Origin: Prunella strophiata
Lineage: Eukaryota > Chordata > Aves > Passeriformes > Prunellidae
DNA: 64,000 nucleotides
Direction of reading: 5' to 3'
Assembly: GCA_036583965.1 (NCBI GenBank)
Contig: JAZBQD010000014.1
Location: 43,333,490-43,397,489, forward strand
Shown here: piece after piece, positions 11,101-23,941 of the stretch
Layout: every line of letters begins with the position of its first letter
Numbering within the stretch: the stretch's first letter is position 1
The notes under the pieces: model-generated
The model's database searches: none
The model's input: only the letters and a program-made list of their open reading frames with translations
What the model was told of the DNA's origin: nothing
Program-made: the position numbers and the translations under genes

Positions 11101-14100
11101 CCATGTTTGAGACCCCAGGTTTTTTTGGATGTTTGTTCCTGGCCATATGCCTTCCTCATTTTGTTCAGGACAAAGCACCTGGTTATTTTTTCAGAATTGT
11201 TAATTTTCAAAATGTGCTATTGTCGAGAGAAATACAGGATAAATGTTGTAACACAGTTACTCTTGTGGTATTTTTCTCATCAGGAGTTGCTATTTGAAAC
11301 TTCTGTCTTATTTGAAAGGTTTCCAGTTAAATTCCCCATAGCTACACAAGAATCACTTGCTTTGAAAGCAGAAATCTCATGCAAATCTTAGGGCATATTT
11401 TGCTTTAAAGTTTTAACTGCATACTGTGCTGCTACTTCACGCTGCCTTTACCATATGAGCCAAAGCTAAATGATGTGATCAGTGTTATGCCAAGTATGTG
11501 CTAAAGATACCAGAATAATAAATATGAGGACACTAAAATGACCTCTTGGCATGCAGAAGGCAGGTTGTCATCCCTATATAGTTTCAACTAGCAGATGATA
11601 GTCTCAGATCTAGATCTTCTGCCTAAAAAAAAAGCATGATCCCATTTGCTGAATTACAGAGTATGTCCAAGAATTTCCCTTGCATATGTAAAATCCCTGC
11701 TTGTGATGAACAAGTGATGATGAAGTGTTCCTCACTCAGCTCATTGACCCTGTCCTTTCTCCAGTGATAATGTGCTGATTCTTTGTCATCATGAGGTGGG
11801 AGGCAGGGAGCTGCTTGCTTCCAGCCTGGGCCTCAGCAGTCAGCACATAGCTGATGATGACTCCCATCAGCAAGGGGCACTGTGGTAGCTGGTTCCCCAG
11901 GATCAATCTCACAGTTCTTCCTGCAGGTGCTGCCAAGGAGCTCAGGTGTCCTGTGTGCAGCTCCAAGGCTGGGCACTGGGATGTTTGCTGCCTCCTGCTA
12001 GGACAGACCTCACTCTGCCCTGCTGAAGGTCAGGAGCCAGCAGCCTTTCAGCTCATTGGAAAGAGAAAAGCACATCAAACGTGAAAGATGTCTTCAAATC
12101 TCAAGTTGGTGGTTTAGGATCCTTGACTGCTCGTAGTATTTATTATGTGTAAAAAATTGTAATTGTGATAACAAGATGCTCCATCTGACATCAGTGGTCA
12201 ATTTTATATAGCCAGAGGCTTTGGCACAGGGGGGTTGTAAAACACTGAGCAATGAAAGACATAAGTTAATATGCTGTTAAAATCTGGGAAATGATCTGAT
12301 GATTTCCCACCCAGCTTTCTGCATACCTGCATTTAGAGTCAAAGGTGCTTCTTAACAAGAAAATGTGACTCAATACAGACAAGAAATATTGAACAGGTCT
12401 TGCCAGACATCATCTCAGCTCTTTCCTTCGTGGATGGCCTTATCTGCCCTGCTGAGCAGTAGCACAACACAGCACACCATAGTTCATCTCCATATGTCTG
12501 TAGGCATAAATCCCCACTCCAAGGCAGGGTCCCTGCTTGCTGCAGGGAGCCTCTGCTCCAAAATGTGCCTACACACAGCCCAGAGAACAGTAGAGGCCAA
12601 AATAGCACCAATGAATGTGTCAATAATTTAATGCCAGAGCCAGCAAGACAGAGGTCACCTCATGTCCCAGCTCTGTTTCATTTGCTGGCCCAGGAGCAGC
12701 CCTGAGGCTGACAGCAAAGAGATTCTCCTTGTTCCTCTCACAGACAGCTTACACTCTGCACCTTGGTCACAGAGCATCATTCCTAGAGACAGTTGCTGCA
12801 AAAGGTGGGGGAGATGCAGTGCTGAAACTCTTGCTAATATATTTCCAATGCATGGTGTTGTGCTGGGTCAATATCAGTCTTCCCTCTTCTCGTAAACAGC
12901 AATGCTAAATTGGAACACTAAACTTCCCTGGGTGCATTTGGAAGGGGGAGGATGCTCACTTGACGAAAACATCTCAAATTTTTAAGAAGTTGCACAAGAG
13001 TCTGTCATTCTGGCAGAGTGTGGGAGAGGGAGAATTTGTGGTTTTGAATAACACAAAGTGGTGCCAGATCATCTACCTTTATTTCAAGGGAAGTATTATT
13101 AGTAGTTGGGAAATACAATCTGACTCCAGATTTCTCTATCACAGACCTCTCAGATATGATATCCTTGGCTATCACAGCAGCAGCAGGCTGTGAGGTGGTT
13201 TCCATGGGCAGAGCTGGCACAGAGGGATTGCCATAATGAGCCCACACAGGCTTGGCACCTCTCCTAGAAACACACAGTATGGTGTGTTTGTTCACTACAA
13301 ATGTATTTTGTTATGCTGGGTGCTGTTCAGTGGCCCTAGAAAGACAGAGATCTGTGTTTTGGTGGCCAAGCACAAGAAGAAAAGTGCTGCAACACTGGAG
13401 GGTGTCTGGAACAGCACACTTACCCAGACAGCCCTTTACTGCTGCACAGCTCTCTTGCACTGCCTCAGCACAGAAACCTGGGGCAGAAGTTCACAAATTA
13501 GGGTTGGGAAACATCTGGTTCACATTTAGCAGAAAAGTCTGCATCAGACACCTACTCCTTGGACCAATGGAGAGAGGGAGCATATTTCTTAAGCATCTTC
13601 AGACTAGGCACAGTTTCTGAATTTGAAGTAATAAATTAGGGCTTAAGGAAACCATTTGAAATCAGATGGCTGAAGCAGAGACATTCTCCAAGAAGACATA
13701 GCTGCTTACATTAGCAATCTGATTTCTCTTCCCTCTTTATTGTGCCAACTTTTATAAGAATCTGCATACTCCCTTTGAGAGAATTATTTGACCTGCAAAT
13801 TGGAAAGTTTGCTCAGCAGCACAGTAAAGCTGCAGGAGCCCTAAAGTGCACTTGAAGTGATCTGAAATTCTGCAGTATGGTGTTCTTATATTACAGCAGT
13901 GTAATATTAGAGCAGTCACTTTCTTGACATTTTCTTCAGCACACATTGACCCCACAAACTGAAATCAGGAGCAAGCCAGATGTTACCCTCATATCCCACA
14001 AGATGGTGACAAAACAATTCTAATAACACATCATTTTGATTTGTGCTATGTAGTCTTAGCGACTCCAAATATTTTCTTACCATGCAGTTCCATTTGAGTC

Positions 14101-14315
14101 TCTTATATAATACACTTTGGGCATATTTTAATGGGTTACTCATTTGGCAGATGTTCATTCTTTTTAAGTACTTGGTCAATTGTATTTTAAATTAACTTCA
14201 GGACTACATAGCAATTTTCATCCTTTCACATTAAGAATCACAAGTTCCCTAGATGTTGGAGAAGGAAAAGGACTTTTATTGCTTCTGATCCATCCCTTTG
14301 CCAGACTGCTTCCTT

Positions 14316-14346
14316 TCTCTCCCTCCCTCCCTCCCTCCCTCCCTCC
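14316..14346 (+). repeat. (CCCT)n tetranucleotide microsatellite
   Basis: About seven perfect CCCT units preceded by a CT-rich stretch; an ordinary polypyrimidine microsatellite. Confidence 0.9.
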
Positions 14347-16640
14347 ATGATTTTTTTTGTGTGAGGCCTTTTGGTCCATAAATTACTTCATTTCTGAATT
14401 AAGCATGAAAAACTGGCACAGTACATTAGGCATAAAAAAGGCAGTGCTTTCCAGAGACAAGACCAGGAACAAATACAATGGGGAAGAAATGAGGTTCTAG
14501 AAGAAGTGAGGTGCTGGGGAGGGCTGGTAACACTCTTCCTTACACTTAGTCCCAAAATATTTTATCAGACTTTCCTTTTATATTTAACTATGGCCAGTTT
14601 GGGATAGTTGCTTCTTTGGGCAACCAAGCAGAGGAACCTGAAGGGGGTCTGAACTGCAGAATTTGCCTCTTGGAAGTTGTGCCCTCAAACTGTGGGGAGG
14701 GAGAAAGTATTCCATATTATAAACTGCTGGAATTTGAAGGGTGAGAGTATTGTCCAGTATTAGAAACTGTTGCTTCCCAGGGCCCTATTGCTTTAGAAAC
14801 AATTAAAATTACATTCTCAAGAGACAATGTAAATACCAGCTCTTTATTTTGGTCAAGGTAGGAGGTGAGTTTAACGGACTGAATGACTCCAGCCTTTCAG
14901 GTACCTGAAAAAGATTGTGCAGAAAATACATTCCCAGCTGTACCTGTGAGTTTCTATCAGTAGGTGACAAGATCAGATTAATCCTTTGGTTGAGACTTAC
15001 AGAGGCATTTCAGTGACTTGAAAGCCACATGACCAGATTTTCAAAGCTATTCAGTCAACTAATTCTCAGTGATTTAAGTATGAACTTGGCCTCTAAATAT
15101 ATTCCATTTCTGGCCAGAAGTACCACTTAAAAATTATTTATGCATTCAGGAGCCAAAGCTTTTGTGATAAAACAGGGTGTGCAGAGATGCTCAGCTTGTT
15201 CCAAACAAGCTTGTTTGACTATCAGACATGATGCACCCACGTGAGCCGTGCAGGAAAATCATCCCTGCTGAGGCATGTACTTAGATTGCCTCCAAAATCT
15301 CACCTCCCACCCTGTGCACTGCAAAGACATTTGCTGTGAATTTCTTTCCTATGGATTTTGGCCACAACCAACACAGGCTGATTGTGATATGCTCATGATT
15401 TTTAACACTACATATGAGTTTCAGTCAGATTTTTTTGTAGCAATGTGTAACTCCTAGGCTGGGTGATGGAATGCAGCCAGTTGGAAAAGCACACTGTGAT
15501 GGCAGTGTAAGCGGCAGCGAGTGCAATGGTTTGAACCTGGGGACAGCCCTGTCCTCAGCAGCAGCAGCTTAGTAGGACTTGGCAGGACTTATCATTTTTC
15601 CACTTTAAATCAAATTTTAAGGGCTATTCTCTCCTTCTCTCTCTCTCCCTCCCTCCCTCTCCCTGCATCTCTGTATCTCTTTCTTCAAATGCCAATAATC
15701 TCCATCCCATATCCGCTCCACAGCAAATTCCCATGCAGGTACATCCTCATGTTGTACATTCCACACCTCTGCTGTTGTTTGATGCTGCGTTTGAAACCTG
15801 ATGGAGGAGGAAATCTTGCCCTCCCCTGCTGGTACAACCATGCTGTAGGAGTTCCTGCTGTCCACACCCACTTTTAGCATGTTTTTGCATATGAGCAAAG
15901 AAGATCACAAGCATAACCACGCTTGTCTGGAAGTGGGCAATTCACACTTGTGTAATTTTCATACAAGAAGCTAGATGCCTAAACCCATGTTCAACACATA
16001 AATAAACATGCCCTATTTTCAAGCATCTGCCATTCTCATGGTCTTTGCAAACATTATTTAAATGTGCAGTCTTTGGCATCCAGCTGGGAAAGTTTTGGCT
16101 TATGTTTCCAGAGGCCTGTAAGAAAGACCTTAATGTGTGCCCTTATTTTAAAGGCATAAATACAGTGATCTGAAAGCAGGCTTCTGGACATGCCATCAAT
16201 CCTGGACAAAACATCAGAGTTACTGATTAAAAGTTCTCTTTGCAACTAAATGCTATCAGCCACACCACTTGATCTGGTTTTACGGAAAATAGTTCATCAG
16301 GCTCACAGAGTTATTTTTCAAGCTATTTTAACACAGAAGGTTTAGTAAAATGAGGTTGGTTGATAAAGGTTTTCAGATTATAAAGTTATTTAGGCTTCTG
16401 TAGGGCATTTAACACAATCATCGTGGGATTTTTCATTAGTAGAAGCAAGGAAAATGTAACTGTAGAAGAGAAAATATCCACAGATGACTCTTTTTTTTTT
16501 TTAAATCAGGCCCCACAGGGGCTAGTTCTTGGCCCTATAAAAGAATGAGGGGGGAAGATAATTAAGATGGGAATGAAAAATACTACACAAAATGCAGAGC
16601 CACATCTCTTTGTTCCTAGTTGGCTTTCCAACTAGAAGGC
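14347..16640. other. Intergenic, no gene recognised
   Basis: No coding evidence. A CT/CCCT-rich polypyrimidine patch lies at about 15636-15665. The remainder looks like unique non-coding DNA with scattered short open frames that have no domain content. Confidence 0.6.
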
Positions 16641-17256
16641 CAAGTAGATCAGGTTGCTCAGGATCCAATTGGATATTTGAGTTTCAAATATCTTCAGCAA
16701 TGGAGATTTCACAGCCTCTGGGAACCCTGTTCCAGTGGTTGACTACCCTCATACTGAGGAAAAGAAATCCTATCTTGCTATCTAATTGGAATTTGCTGTA
16801 TTGCAACTTATGTCTTACACACTTACACACTTTATGTCTTACACACTTACACACTTTATGCCTTACACACTTCCAAATCGAATATGGTTTCTTCTTCTCT
16901 ATGACCCCATCACATTTTTGCAGACAGGAATAAGGTCCCTCCAAAGACATCTCTTCTGTGGACCAAACAAGCCCTGCTGGTCACCATCCAATGAATCCAT
17001 TCTTGCATATCCTGCACTTGAAGGGCCTTGCCCATGTCTCACCAGTTTGGCTTCAAGGATACTGCAGAAAGCTTTACTATAGTCAAAGAAAATTAAAGAG
17101 AGTCCTGCTCTCCCCCTGTCTGATTCCAGCCACCTCAGTACAGAGGGTTACCAACCAGGCTGTTCATCACTCACTCCACTCTGGCTGTTCCCAAACATTT
17201 CCCATCTTTTATGTTCTTTGGAATGTCTTCCAGAAGAAACAGCTCCATAACCTTCC
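16641..17256 (-). mobile_element. CR1 LINE fragment, minus strand, internally deleted
   Basis: Read on the minus strand this is a degenerate avian CR1. The left part (about 16641-16800) corresponds to the 3' end of ORF2 and start of the 3' UTR: the reverse complement of a heavily used CR1 stretch is seen around CCTGTTCCAGTG and ACTACCCTCATACTGAGGAA. The right part (about 17045-17256) corresponds to the reverse transcriptase palm region; on the minus strand bases near 17070-17090 translate as SKAF, the CR1 motif around the first catalytic aspartate, with that Asp now mutated. The middle of ORF2 that should separate them is missing, so the copy has an internal deletion, and a 24-bp minisatellite interrupts it. 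It is dead: frames are broken throughout. Confidence 0.8.
16807..16872 (+). repeat. 24-bp minisatellite inside a CR1 fragment, about 2.7 copies
   Basis: The unit YTTATGTCTTACACACTTACACAC is present twice almost perfectly (16807-16830, 16831-16854), then a diverged partial third copy. It sits where continuous CR1 sequence would be expected and is therefore younger than the CR1 insertion. Confidence 0.85.
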
Positions 17257-17573
17257 AGTATTTAAAAGACAGCTAGGAAGAAGATGGAGTCTCTCTTCAC
17301 AAGGAGCCACACAGGGAGACAAGGGACACCAGGTACAAGTTGCACTGAGATGTTTCATCTTGGCATACAGAAAAAAATATTTCAGTGAGAGCAATCATTT
17401 ATTGGAATAACCTCTCCAGGATGTGGTAGAATCCCCTGTCTTTAGAGAACTTCAGTATATGATTGGTCAGGGTGCTACTACCATCTATAATCTCCCTTTC
17501 TCACAAAATATTGAACTAAATGATCATTTGAGGGTACTTCCAGCCTGGGATGTCCTATGAATCTATAATTCTG
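17257..17573 (+). mobile_element. CR1 LINE 3' end, plus strand
   Basis: A 5'-truncated CR1 3' portion. It shows the CR1 3' region in order: the stretch around CTCTTCACAAGGAGCCACA, the AAGGGACACCAGGTACAAGT stretch, CATTTATTGGAATAACCTC, and the terminal GGGATGTCCTATGAATCTAT with the ATTCT-type end repeats typical of CR1 (no poly(A) tail). It abuts the minus-strand CR1 fragment head to head with little or no sequence between. Subfamily cannot be assigned safely by eye. Confidence 0.85.
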
Positions 17574-20254
17574 ATTTACAGGCATTAAGATGTGCTGATG
17601 CAGCAGCAGTGGAAGTGGTTGATGTCCTTCCACCTTCTGTCAGAGCCTGGTGGAAAGAGCAGCCTTTCCTCACTGGCTGCAGGCTCGATGTGAAACCCAG
17701 TCCTCCACGCCACAGCATCCCTGGAGCAGGACAGGGACTTGGCAGGGGAAGGGGATGTAAGGAGGCAAGAAGGGACAAGCTGTGACCCCTCTAACTGCCC
17801 TGGCATGATCTGGCAGTGCTCTGCTGACAGAGTCCTCCAGCATGGCAAAGGGCTGGCGCGGTGTGGCAATGCCATTCTCTCCATGTCTTCAAAAATAAGC
17901 TCTGTCATCACTGCTGCTGCCTCCCTTGCCTCTCAACTAAAGAAAAAGGGCTTCTTTCTGAAATTTCTGGAGCAAGATGTTCTCTGAAAGCTGCCTTTTT
18001 CTGATCCCACCCTGAAAACACATAATGTTAAGCATTTCAGAACATGAGTGAAGAAGAAAAGCTCAGTGCTGGATTAAAGCCACTTTTGGCAAAAGATAAA
18101 AGACAGTCTCTCTCTCCCTCTCCCTCTCCCTCTCATGCACACACACAGACAAACAGGAAGAAAAGCTCTCAGGGGCACAATCAATTACAGTTCATATCTT
18201 TTCTGAGCTGTCAGGGATAGTCTCTGGCACAGGCCCTGCTGGAGTGCAAACCCAAAAGGGATTTCAAAAACAAATCCTCAGCTGATGTATACCTTGTATA
18301 CCAGTACAGCCCAAAGCAATTTGTGGAACAGGAGGAAGACGATTAATACATGATGATACATAAGCACAAGGAATATTTTTCTCTTAACTGAATTTCCTCT
18401 GGCCTCTGTAGTGATCTGACTGAAACAAAGGCTTTGCTGTTTCATGCTGCTCATGAAAAGTTTAAGATTTTTAAAAATTTGACTCAGTCCCTACCAGGAC
18501 AGGCATGTCTTTACACATAGCTGTACGTATAAGCACAGACACAAGTAGGAAATCCTAAAAATATTTAACTTAGAAAATTCAGCATCAGATCTGAAATGCA
18601 GACCTGCTGGCAGTGTATGGGCTTGTCCATTCTGCTGCTGCTGGAAGTGGCTGTTAAACTAGCCAGAGTATGGACTGCAAGCTCACAGAGGTATCCCTCA
18701 GGAAGGTATTGTGAAAATGTCGCCAGACCTTCCTCGACAGAAACGGCAGCACTCATTTTATCAATTACAACTGGGAAGCACAGCTCCAGTGCAAATATTT
18801 GCAACCAACCCAGACTTAAATATTTGTTCTCTTATCAGGGGATCAGCACTAGGTTATCATGACAGCCCTGTAAATCCTGACTAACGTGGCTGACATGAAC
18901 TACAGGAGCTTTGCTACAGTCATGTAGGAAAATGCCTATACAGAGTCGTAAGATCTTTAAACCATGGACCCCAAATCACCATGCAGCAGCTTGTGAAGGT
19001 GTTTGTGAAGGATGATTTGGGCCCCTGTGGCTGCAGGGTGCCATCCTCTGAAGCTAAATTCAGTTGGAGGCTCTGCATGAGGTTGTACATGCTTGAACAG
19101 ACCAGGAGAGCACTAAAATGCTGCTCATGGCTTCTTTTGCTCTCCCTCTGATGCTTTCCCAGCATTTCAGGCTGTAGCCAGTAGGTAGTTCAGGGCTGTG
19201 TGATACTTGCTGTCTATCTTCAGCAAGCTCTCTCTCCCTTCCCACTCACCCCCTTCTCAAGCCTGATGCAAATATGTTGCTTATTCATTTTGATGTTTCA
19301 TTCAGTTTATCTTACACCCTTCTGAAATATTCATTTCTGGCCTCACTGGAAGAATTTTTTGTGATCCAAGGCACAGAAGTGCTGTCTGTGAGTGCAGAAA
19401 TTGAGAACACATCTAAAGGGACAGCAGGGACAAATCTTACCCAAGGGGGCTGGGGGAGAGGCTTCAGTTTTTAGGATTCCAGGAGGCCTTGGCCAGGATT
19501 GCAAGTAATAAATTTAAAAAAACATCCCAGTTTAAAGCTGCAACAAAGACAAATTGCAAGTGTGAATTAGAAGTCTAAATCCTACTCAACAGCTCTTTTG
19601 ATCCAGAGCAATGATTTGAGCCACATGTCTGATTACAGCAATGGAATGTTCTAGCATTGCTTGTTGCTAAGCTTTACCTCCAGTGTACTTGGTACCCTCA
19701 GTGTCTACAAAGGGCTACAAGGCTGGGCAGCTGGCATGGGCAGAGGAGCCCAAGGATGTAGGTCCAGAGAATGGGGTCAGGATCTGAACTTATGGTTCCA
19801 AGCTAGGGCTGAAGGTTTCTGTGGTTATAGGAGAAGACAGAGCTGCTAGAGCAATTAAGAGCCTGGTTTCCAATGATCAGACTTTTCCAAGAGCTGTGCA
19901 GTCATGCCTCAGAAATCACTTCAACCCAAGACATGCAATGGTGGATCCCATCACCTGAGAGCAGAACTCATTTACCAAGACCCAGTCAGGAAGCCAGGGC
20001 TCTGTCTGTGGCTACAGACATGCCTCTGTCCCAAGGAGGAGATTGCAAAACTTTATTCATTCAAAATTTCCCTAATTGTTACTGATGTTTAACATACACA
20101 TGCTTCAAATGCTGCTGGGCATGGCATCTTTTTGCATTGCTTTTCATGTGATCGCCACAAAGTGTAGCAGGGGTTGCTGAATTCAGAGAGATCATTGCAA
20201 AAGAAGCCATCTGAGGTGTATAGACAAGAAGAAATTGGGAGGGGGGAGCTCAGG
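17574..20254. other. Intergenic, no gene recognised
   Basis: No coding evidence. A CT-rich microsatellite (TCTCCC/CCCTCT units followed by CA repeats) lies at about 18107-18150. The several open frames here overlap on opposite strands and show no conserved domain or splice framework. Confidence 0.6.
18107..18150 (+). repeat. CT-rich compound microsatellite
   Basis: TCTCTC then about four CCCTCT units, followed after a short gap by ACACACACA. Confidence 0.8.
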
Positions 20255-20497
20255 TTCCTTTCCTTTCCTTTCCTTTCCTTTCCTTTCCTTTCCTTTCCTT
20301 TCCTTTCCTTTCCTTTCCTTTCCTTTCCTTTCCTTTCCTTTCCTTTCCTTTCCTTTCCTTTCCTTTCCTTTCCTTTCCTTTCCTTTCCTTTCCTTTTCCT
20401 TTCCTTTCCTTTCCTTTCCTTTCCTTTCCTTTCCTTTCCTTTCCTTTCCTTTCCTTTCCTTTCCTTTCCTTTCCTTTCCTTTCCTTTCCTTTTCCTT
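20255..20497 (+). repeat. (CCTTT)n pentanucleotide array, about 48 copies
   Basis: About 243 bases of near-perfect TTCCT/CCTTT units with two single-T insertions (about 20394-20397 and near 20488-20493) as the only interruptions. One strand is pure pyrimidine and the other pure purine (GGAAA), the composition that can form intramolecular triplex DNA. Long open frames across it, encoding FPFLS on one strand and GKERK on the other, are artefacts of a 5-base unit without stop codons and are not genes. Confidence 0.98.
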
Positions 20498-23400
20498 CAT
20501 AGCTCTTCTAAATATTGTGGAGCGTGTTGTGGAAAAAAAAAAATTAGCCATCTGTCTGACAGATATTAGTAAAGTGGAGACTGTGTTAAAAATAAAGTGC
20601 CAGGTTGTCCTCTGCAGAAAGTTAATAAAAAGAGGGAAGTGAAAGACTGCTCATTATTTTTAATGACTTTGCTTTCCAGCAGTGTGCCTGTATCTCCCAG
20701 CCTTTACATTCTGCCTTATTTCGGTTCATTATGGCACATTCAACTGCCCTGGAGAATGATTGCTTTGTTCTAAAATACCAAATATATCAAGAGGCCCCTG
20801 GCCTAGCCTGGCTGGGCTGTTAATCTCAGCTCCAGTGCCAGAGGAGGATGCTGAGAAGAGCCTGTTGCAGGGGCAGTCCAGCCTGGATGGCTGGGAGCTC
20901 TTTGGCAGGCACTGGTGCTGCTGAATGCTCTGTGCAAAGCTGTCAGCAGAATCGATTAAGTGGTGCTTGGCAGCTGCCTGGATGTTTTCTGTGTGCACAT
21001 CCCTACATTTGTCTCTCTTACTGGCTCTACCTGGCATTAGCTTCTCGTTCCCTGTCAATGGATATTTGCTTTATTAAGTTTAAAATATAGGCTGCATTTT
21101 GCAGGTCAGAAGATGAAGATTCATGAGTGTGCAATTCAGAACATAGTCCCAAGCAAAGCACCCAGAGCATCCAGCTACATCTGCAGGCCCCTTGCACCTA
21201 GCAAAAAAGCCTAAAGCAGAAGCTTCATTTCCAGATTTGAAAACAACTGGCTTTTCTCAAAAGGTTTGCTTGAAAAAAATCCATGCTGTCATTCACTTAT
21301 ATTTTTCTGATATGCCATTTGATAAATCAAGGCCCATGTTATAGCCAGATTACAATTACAGTGATTTGTTTGGAAACAAGATGCATATTTTCTATGGCTC
21401 TGAGGAAACATCTAAAAGAGGTGCACAGCCAGGCTGCAGGGTCTTTGCAGGTTTTTTTCTTAGTAGCCCCTCAGAAGCTCATTTCCCAGCAGATTATGTT
21501 GTCAGGCTCTGCCTCCTCTTCCTTACTAATGGTTGAGGCCATGCAACAAAACCTGCATCATGCATGTTGTATGAAACTGAGTGAAAAAATTCCAAACACC
21601 ATGGGGAAGGCCCTGCATGGCTTGGGGCAGTAGCAGGGGATGCAGGGAGACCTCACACAGCTGTGCTCACAGCTGGAGTGCTTCCCTGGCACTTCCCATG
21701 CCTTTCCTGTCATTGCCATCTCCCAGTCTCAGCTGCTGTTCTTGGGGGAGCAGAGGCTCTGGGAAACTACAGTGGGCACACTCATAACCCTAAGGGTTTT
21801 CCAGAGCAAATGACAATCCATTGGAACAACTGTCCTCATAAACTAGTCTGGCAAACAGGAGGAGCATTGGAGCAAGGCTTGAACGTGATGTCGAGGAGCC
21901 GGTGTTGATCCTTTAAATTCTAGCCACAGCAAACTGGTTGATATTTTGAATTTGCTTACCTTTTAACACAGAAAAAGGCCAAAACTCATTTATATTGGCT
22001 AACCACATTTTTACTGCCTGTCTTAATCCAGGAAATGAAAATCATGATCAGAAATTTGTCCCCTTCTCGAAACACTGGCCTGCTGGTGTTTATAAAAAAA
22101 GATCACCATGATTCTTCCCAACGGCTAGAGGAGTGAAATGGGAGTGTCAGCCAGGGAGGAAAATGAGTTTGTTCCTGTGTGAAAACTTAGCACAGGGTCA
22201 GGCAGAGTATTTTTGGAGGTGGGATGGGTTGTTTGTTTTCCAGCTCTACCAGACACCAAATTTGGCTGTAGCCTGACAACATGCTACAGAGGACTCTTTT
22301 GTCTGTAAGATAATGAGAGAAATGCTTGATAGATGGCTACTGGCAAGCTAATTAGAAGAGAAGGGATTCAATGGATTGCAGGAAATAAAAAAGGCAAAAG
22401 GAAGGGAATCAACATGTTCAAGAAGATCATTTAAGGTCCTCATTCTGGGAGAAAGAGACTAACTGGTTTCACTTCCCAGAGGCTAATCCTGCCCTAATTG
22501 TCTTATTATTGGAGTCTGAAGGAAAACAATCCATGTGGCTGTGATAGCAGAGCCAGGGAAGGCATGATTGTGGCTGCTGAGGGGAACGTGGGGAGACAAT
22601 AGCTGCAGTGTGTGAAGTGACACAGGATAGCATGTGCAGATCCCAGCAGCATAAGAGCCCTAGCTGGGCACACTGTTTAGTGTTACAGGCTGGATGGGGA
22701 GCATTGAGAACAGGCTCAGGATTCATTTCCACTCAGTGGTTTCAAATACTTCTGTGAGAAAAAGCTCAACCTCTTCCCAAATGCAGACCAGACAATCAGG
22801 GACCACATGTTACAAAAAAAAAAAAAAAAAATCAATGTGCAACCTATAGCTTACTCATGAACTACAAAAAACAAATGACACATTTACAACCCACACAGGA
22901 CAGTGAGATCCTGAGAGATGTCTCTATGCACATGGTAAACAGGGTTCTAAGATGCATCAAAATATAGAAAGTCTGGGAACCAAGAAAAAACTGAGGATAT
23001 TTGCATTTTTTCACATTGAGAAAATCAGTTGTCCTTTCTGTTAACGTGGCAAAATTACTTTGAGTCCCTAGTTTGCATAATTAAAATACATAGCTAGAAA
23101 GGAATTCAAATTTGGGCTAAATTACACTGAGGAAACGACATTCAGTTTTGATCATTTAGCTTGACATGGACTTTTTTGGTATTAGAAATGCACAGAAGAT
23201 ATAGTATTACAAAAATAAGAACTATTATGGAATGCCTAAGGGATTGCAATTCATTATCCAGAAAAACTTTCAAATAAGGAGACAAATGCTTGCTAAATTA
23301 CAATGAAATTGCAGTGGAATTACAGCTTTCTTCCATAACAGGACAGATGACCTCATCTCATGAATGTTATTACTGTGCCTCTCATGGTTCTTCAGAGAAC

Positions 23401-23941
23401 CTGAGCTTTGATAGTATGAAAATATGATAAATTAAAGAAATCAAACACAGAAGAGGAAAATACAGGAACAAGTACAAATGTGTGGAAAAATACCTTCCTC
23501 ACTTCAGATAAACTTTAATCCAAGAAGTGTTTTTCCTGACTGAAATGGGTAGAAATGCCTTTTCTTGAGACAGACTTGATGATCCCATCAGATATTTGAT
23601 TAGTAGCTGTGGTTTGGCAAGGAAGGTGTAAAAATCTGGCATATTCTGTTGAACCAGGTTTTCTGAGACTTTGTGCCAGGCTTATCTAGAAGAGTAAAAA
23701 AAGGAAAAGTCTAAAATTAGCTGGACAGAAGTATTTTACATCTTTGGAGTACATCATATGTGCAGGCAATGGGTATTGCTAAGTAAGGGAAAAGCTCACT
23801 GGAAAGCAAGAAGACAAAACACCACTCAAATTTGCAGCTTCTCCTGGGATACAGCTACAAGAAGACCAAAAATTAGTAATGCTCCTCTCTGAACACAGCA
23901 TGTGCTGCAACCCTCCCTGAAGCAGGGGTAGCTGAAGTTCT
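20498..23941. other. Intergenic, no gene recognised
   Basis: Non-coding as far as I can see. An 18-A homopolymer is at 22814-22831. The reading frames over 20.7-21.8 kb are short and mutually overlapping on both strands, with no family signature. Confidence 0.6.

Larger units (their letters stand above)
6691..14315. other. Intergenic, no gene recognised
   Basis: Mostly AT-rich unique-looking DNA. It contains a TG/CA patch at about 7078-7120, a 20-bp tandem duplication at 7319-7358 and a 17-bp tandem repeat near 8096-8145. From about 11.7 to 13.6 kb the base composition becomes visibly richer in G+C, but I recognise neither coding domains nor a known repeat family there. Open frames in this stretch are short, overlap on both strands and lack splice or codon support. 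Confidence 0.6.

Noticed and set aside
16958..17410. 150-codon plus-strand frame
   Set aside because: It spans two opposed CR1 fragments and reads antisense through the first.
14316..18150. CT/CCCT-rich patches as promoters or origin-like sites
   Set aside because: They are ordinary microsatellites without CpG island or core promoter context.
20174..20642. Long open frames of 119 to 135 codons on both strands (FPFLS and GKERK repeats)
   Set aside because: They are translations of the CCTTT array; a 5-base unit without stops opens all frames. No start context, splice site or non-repeat domain.
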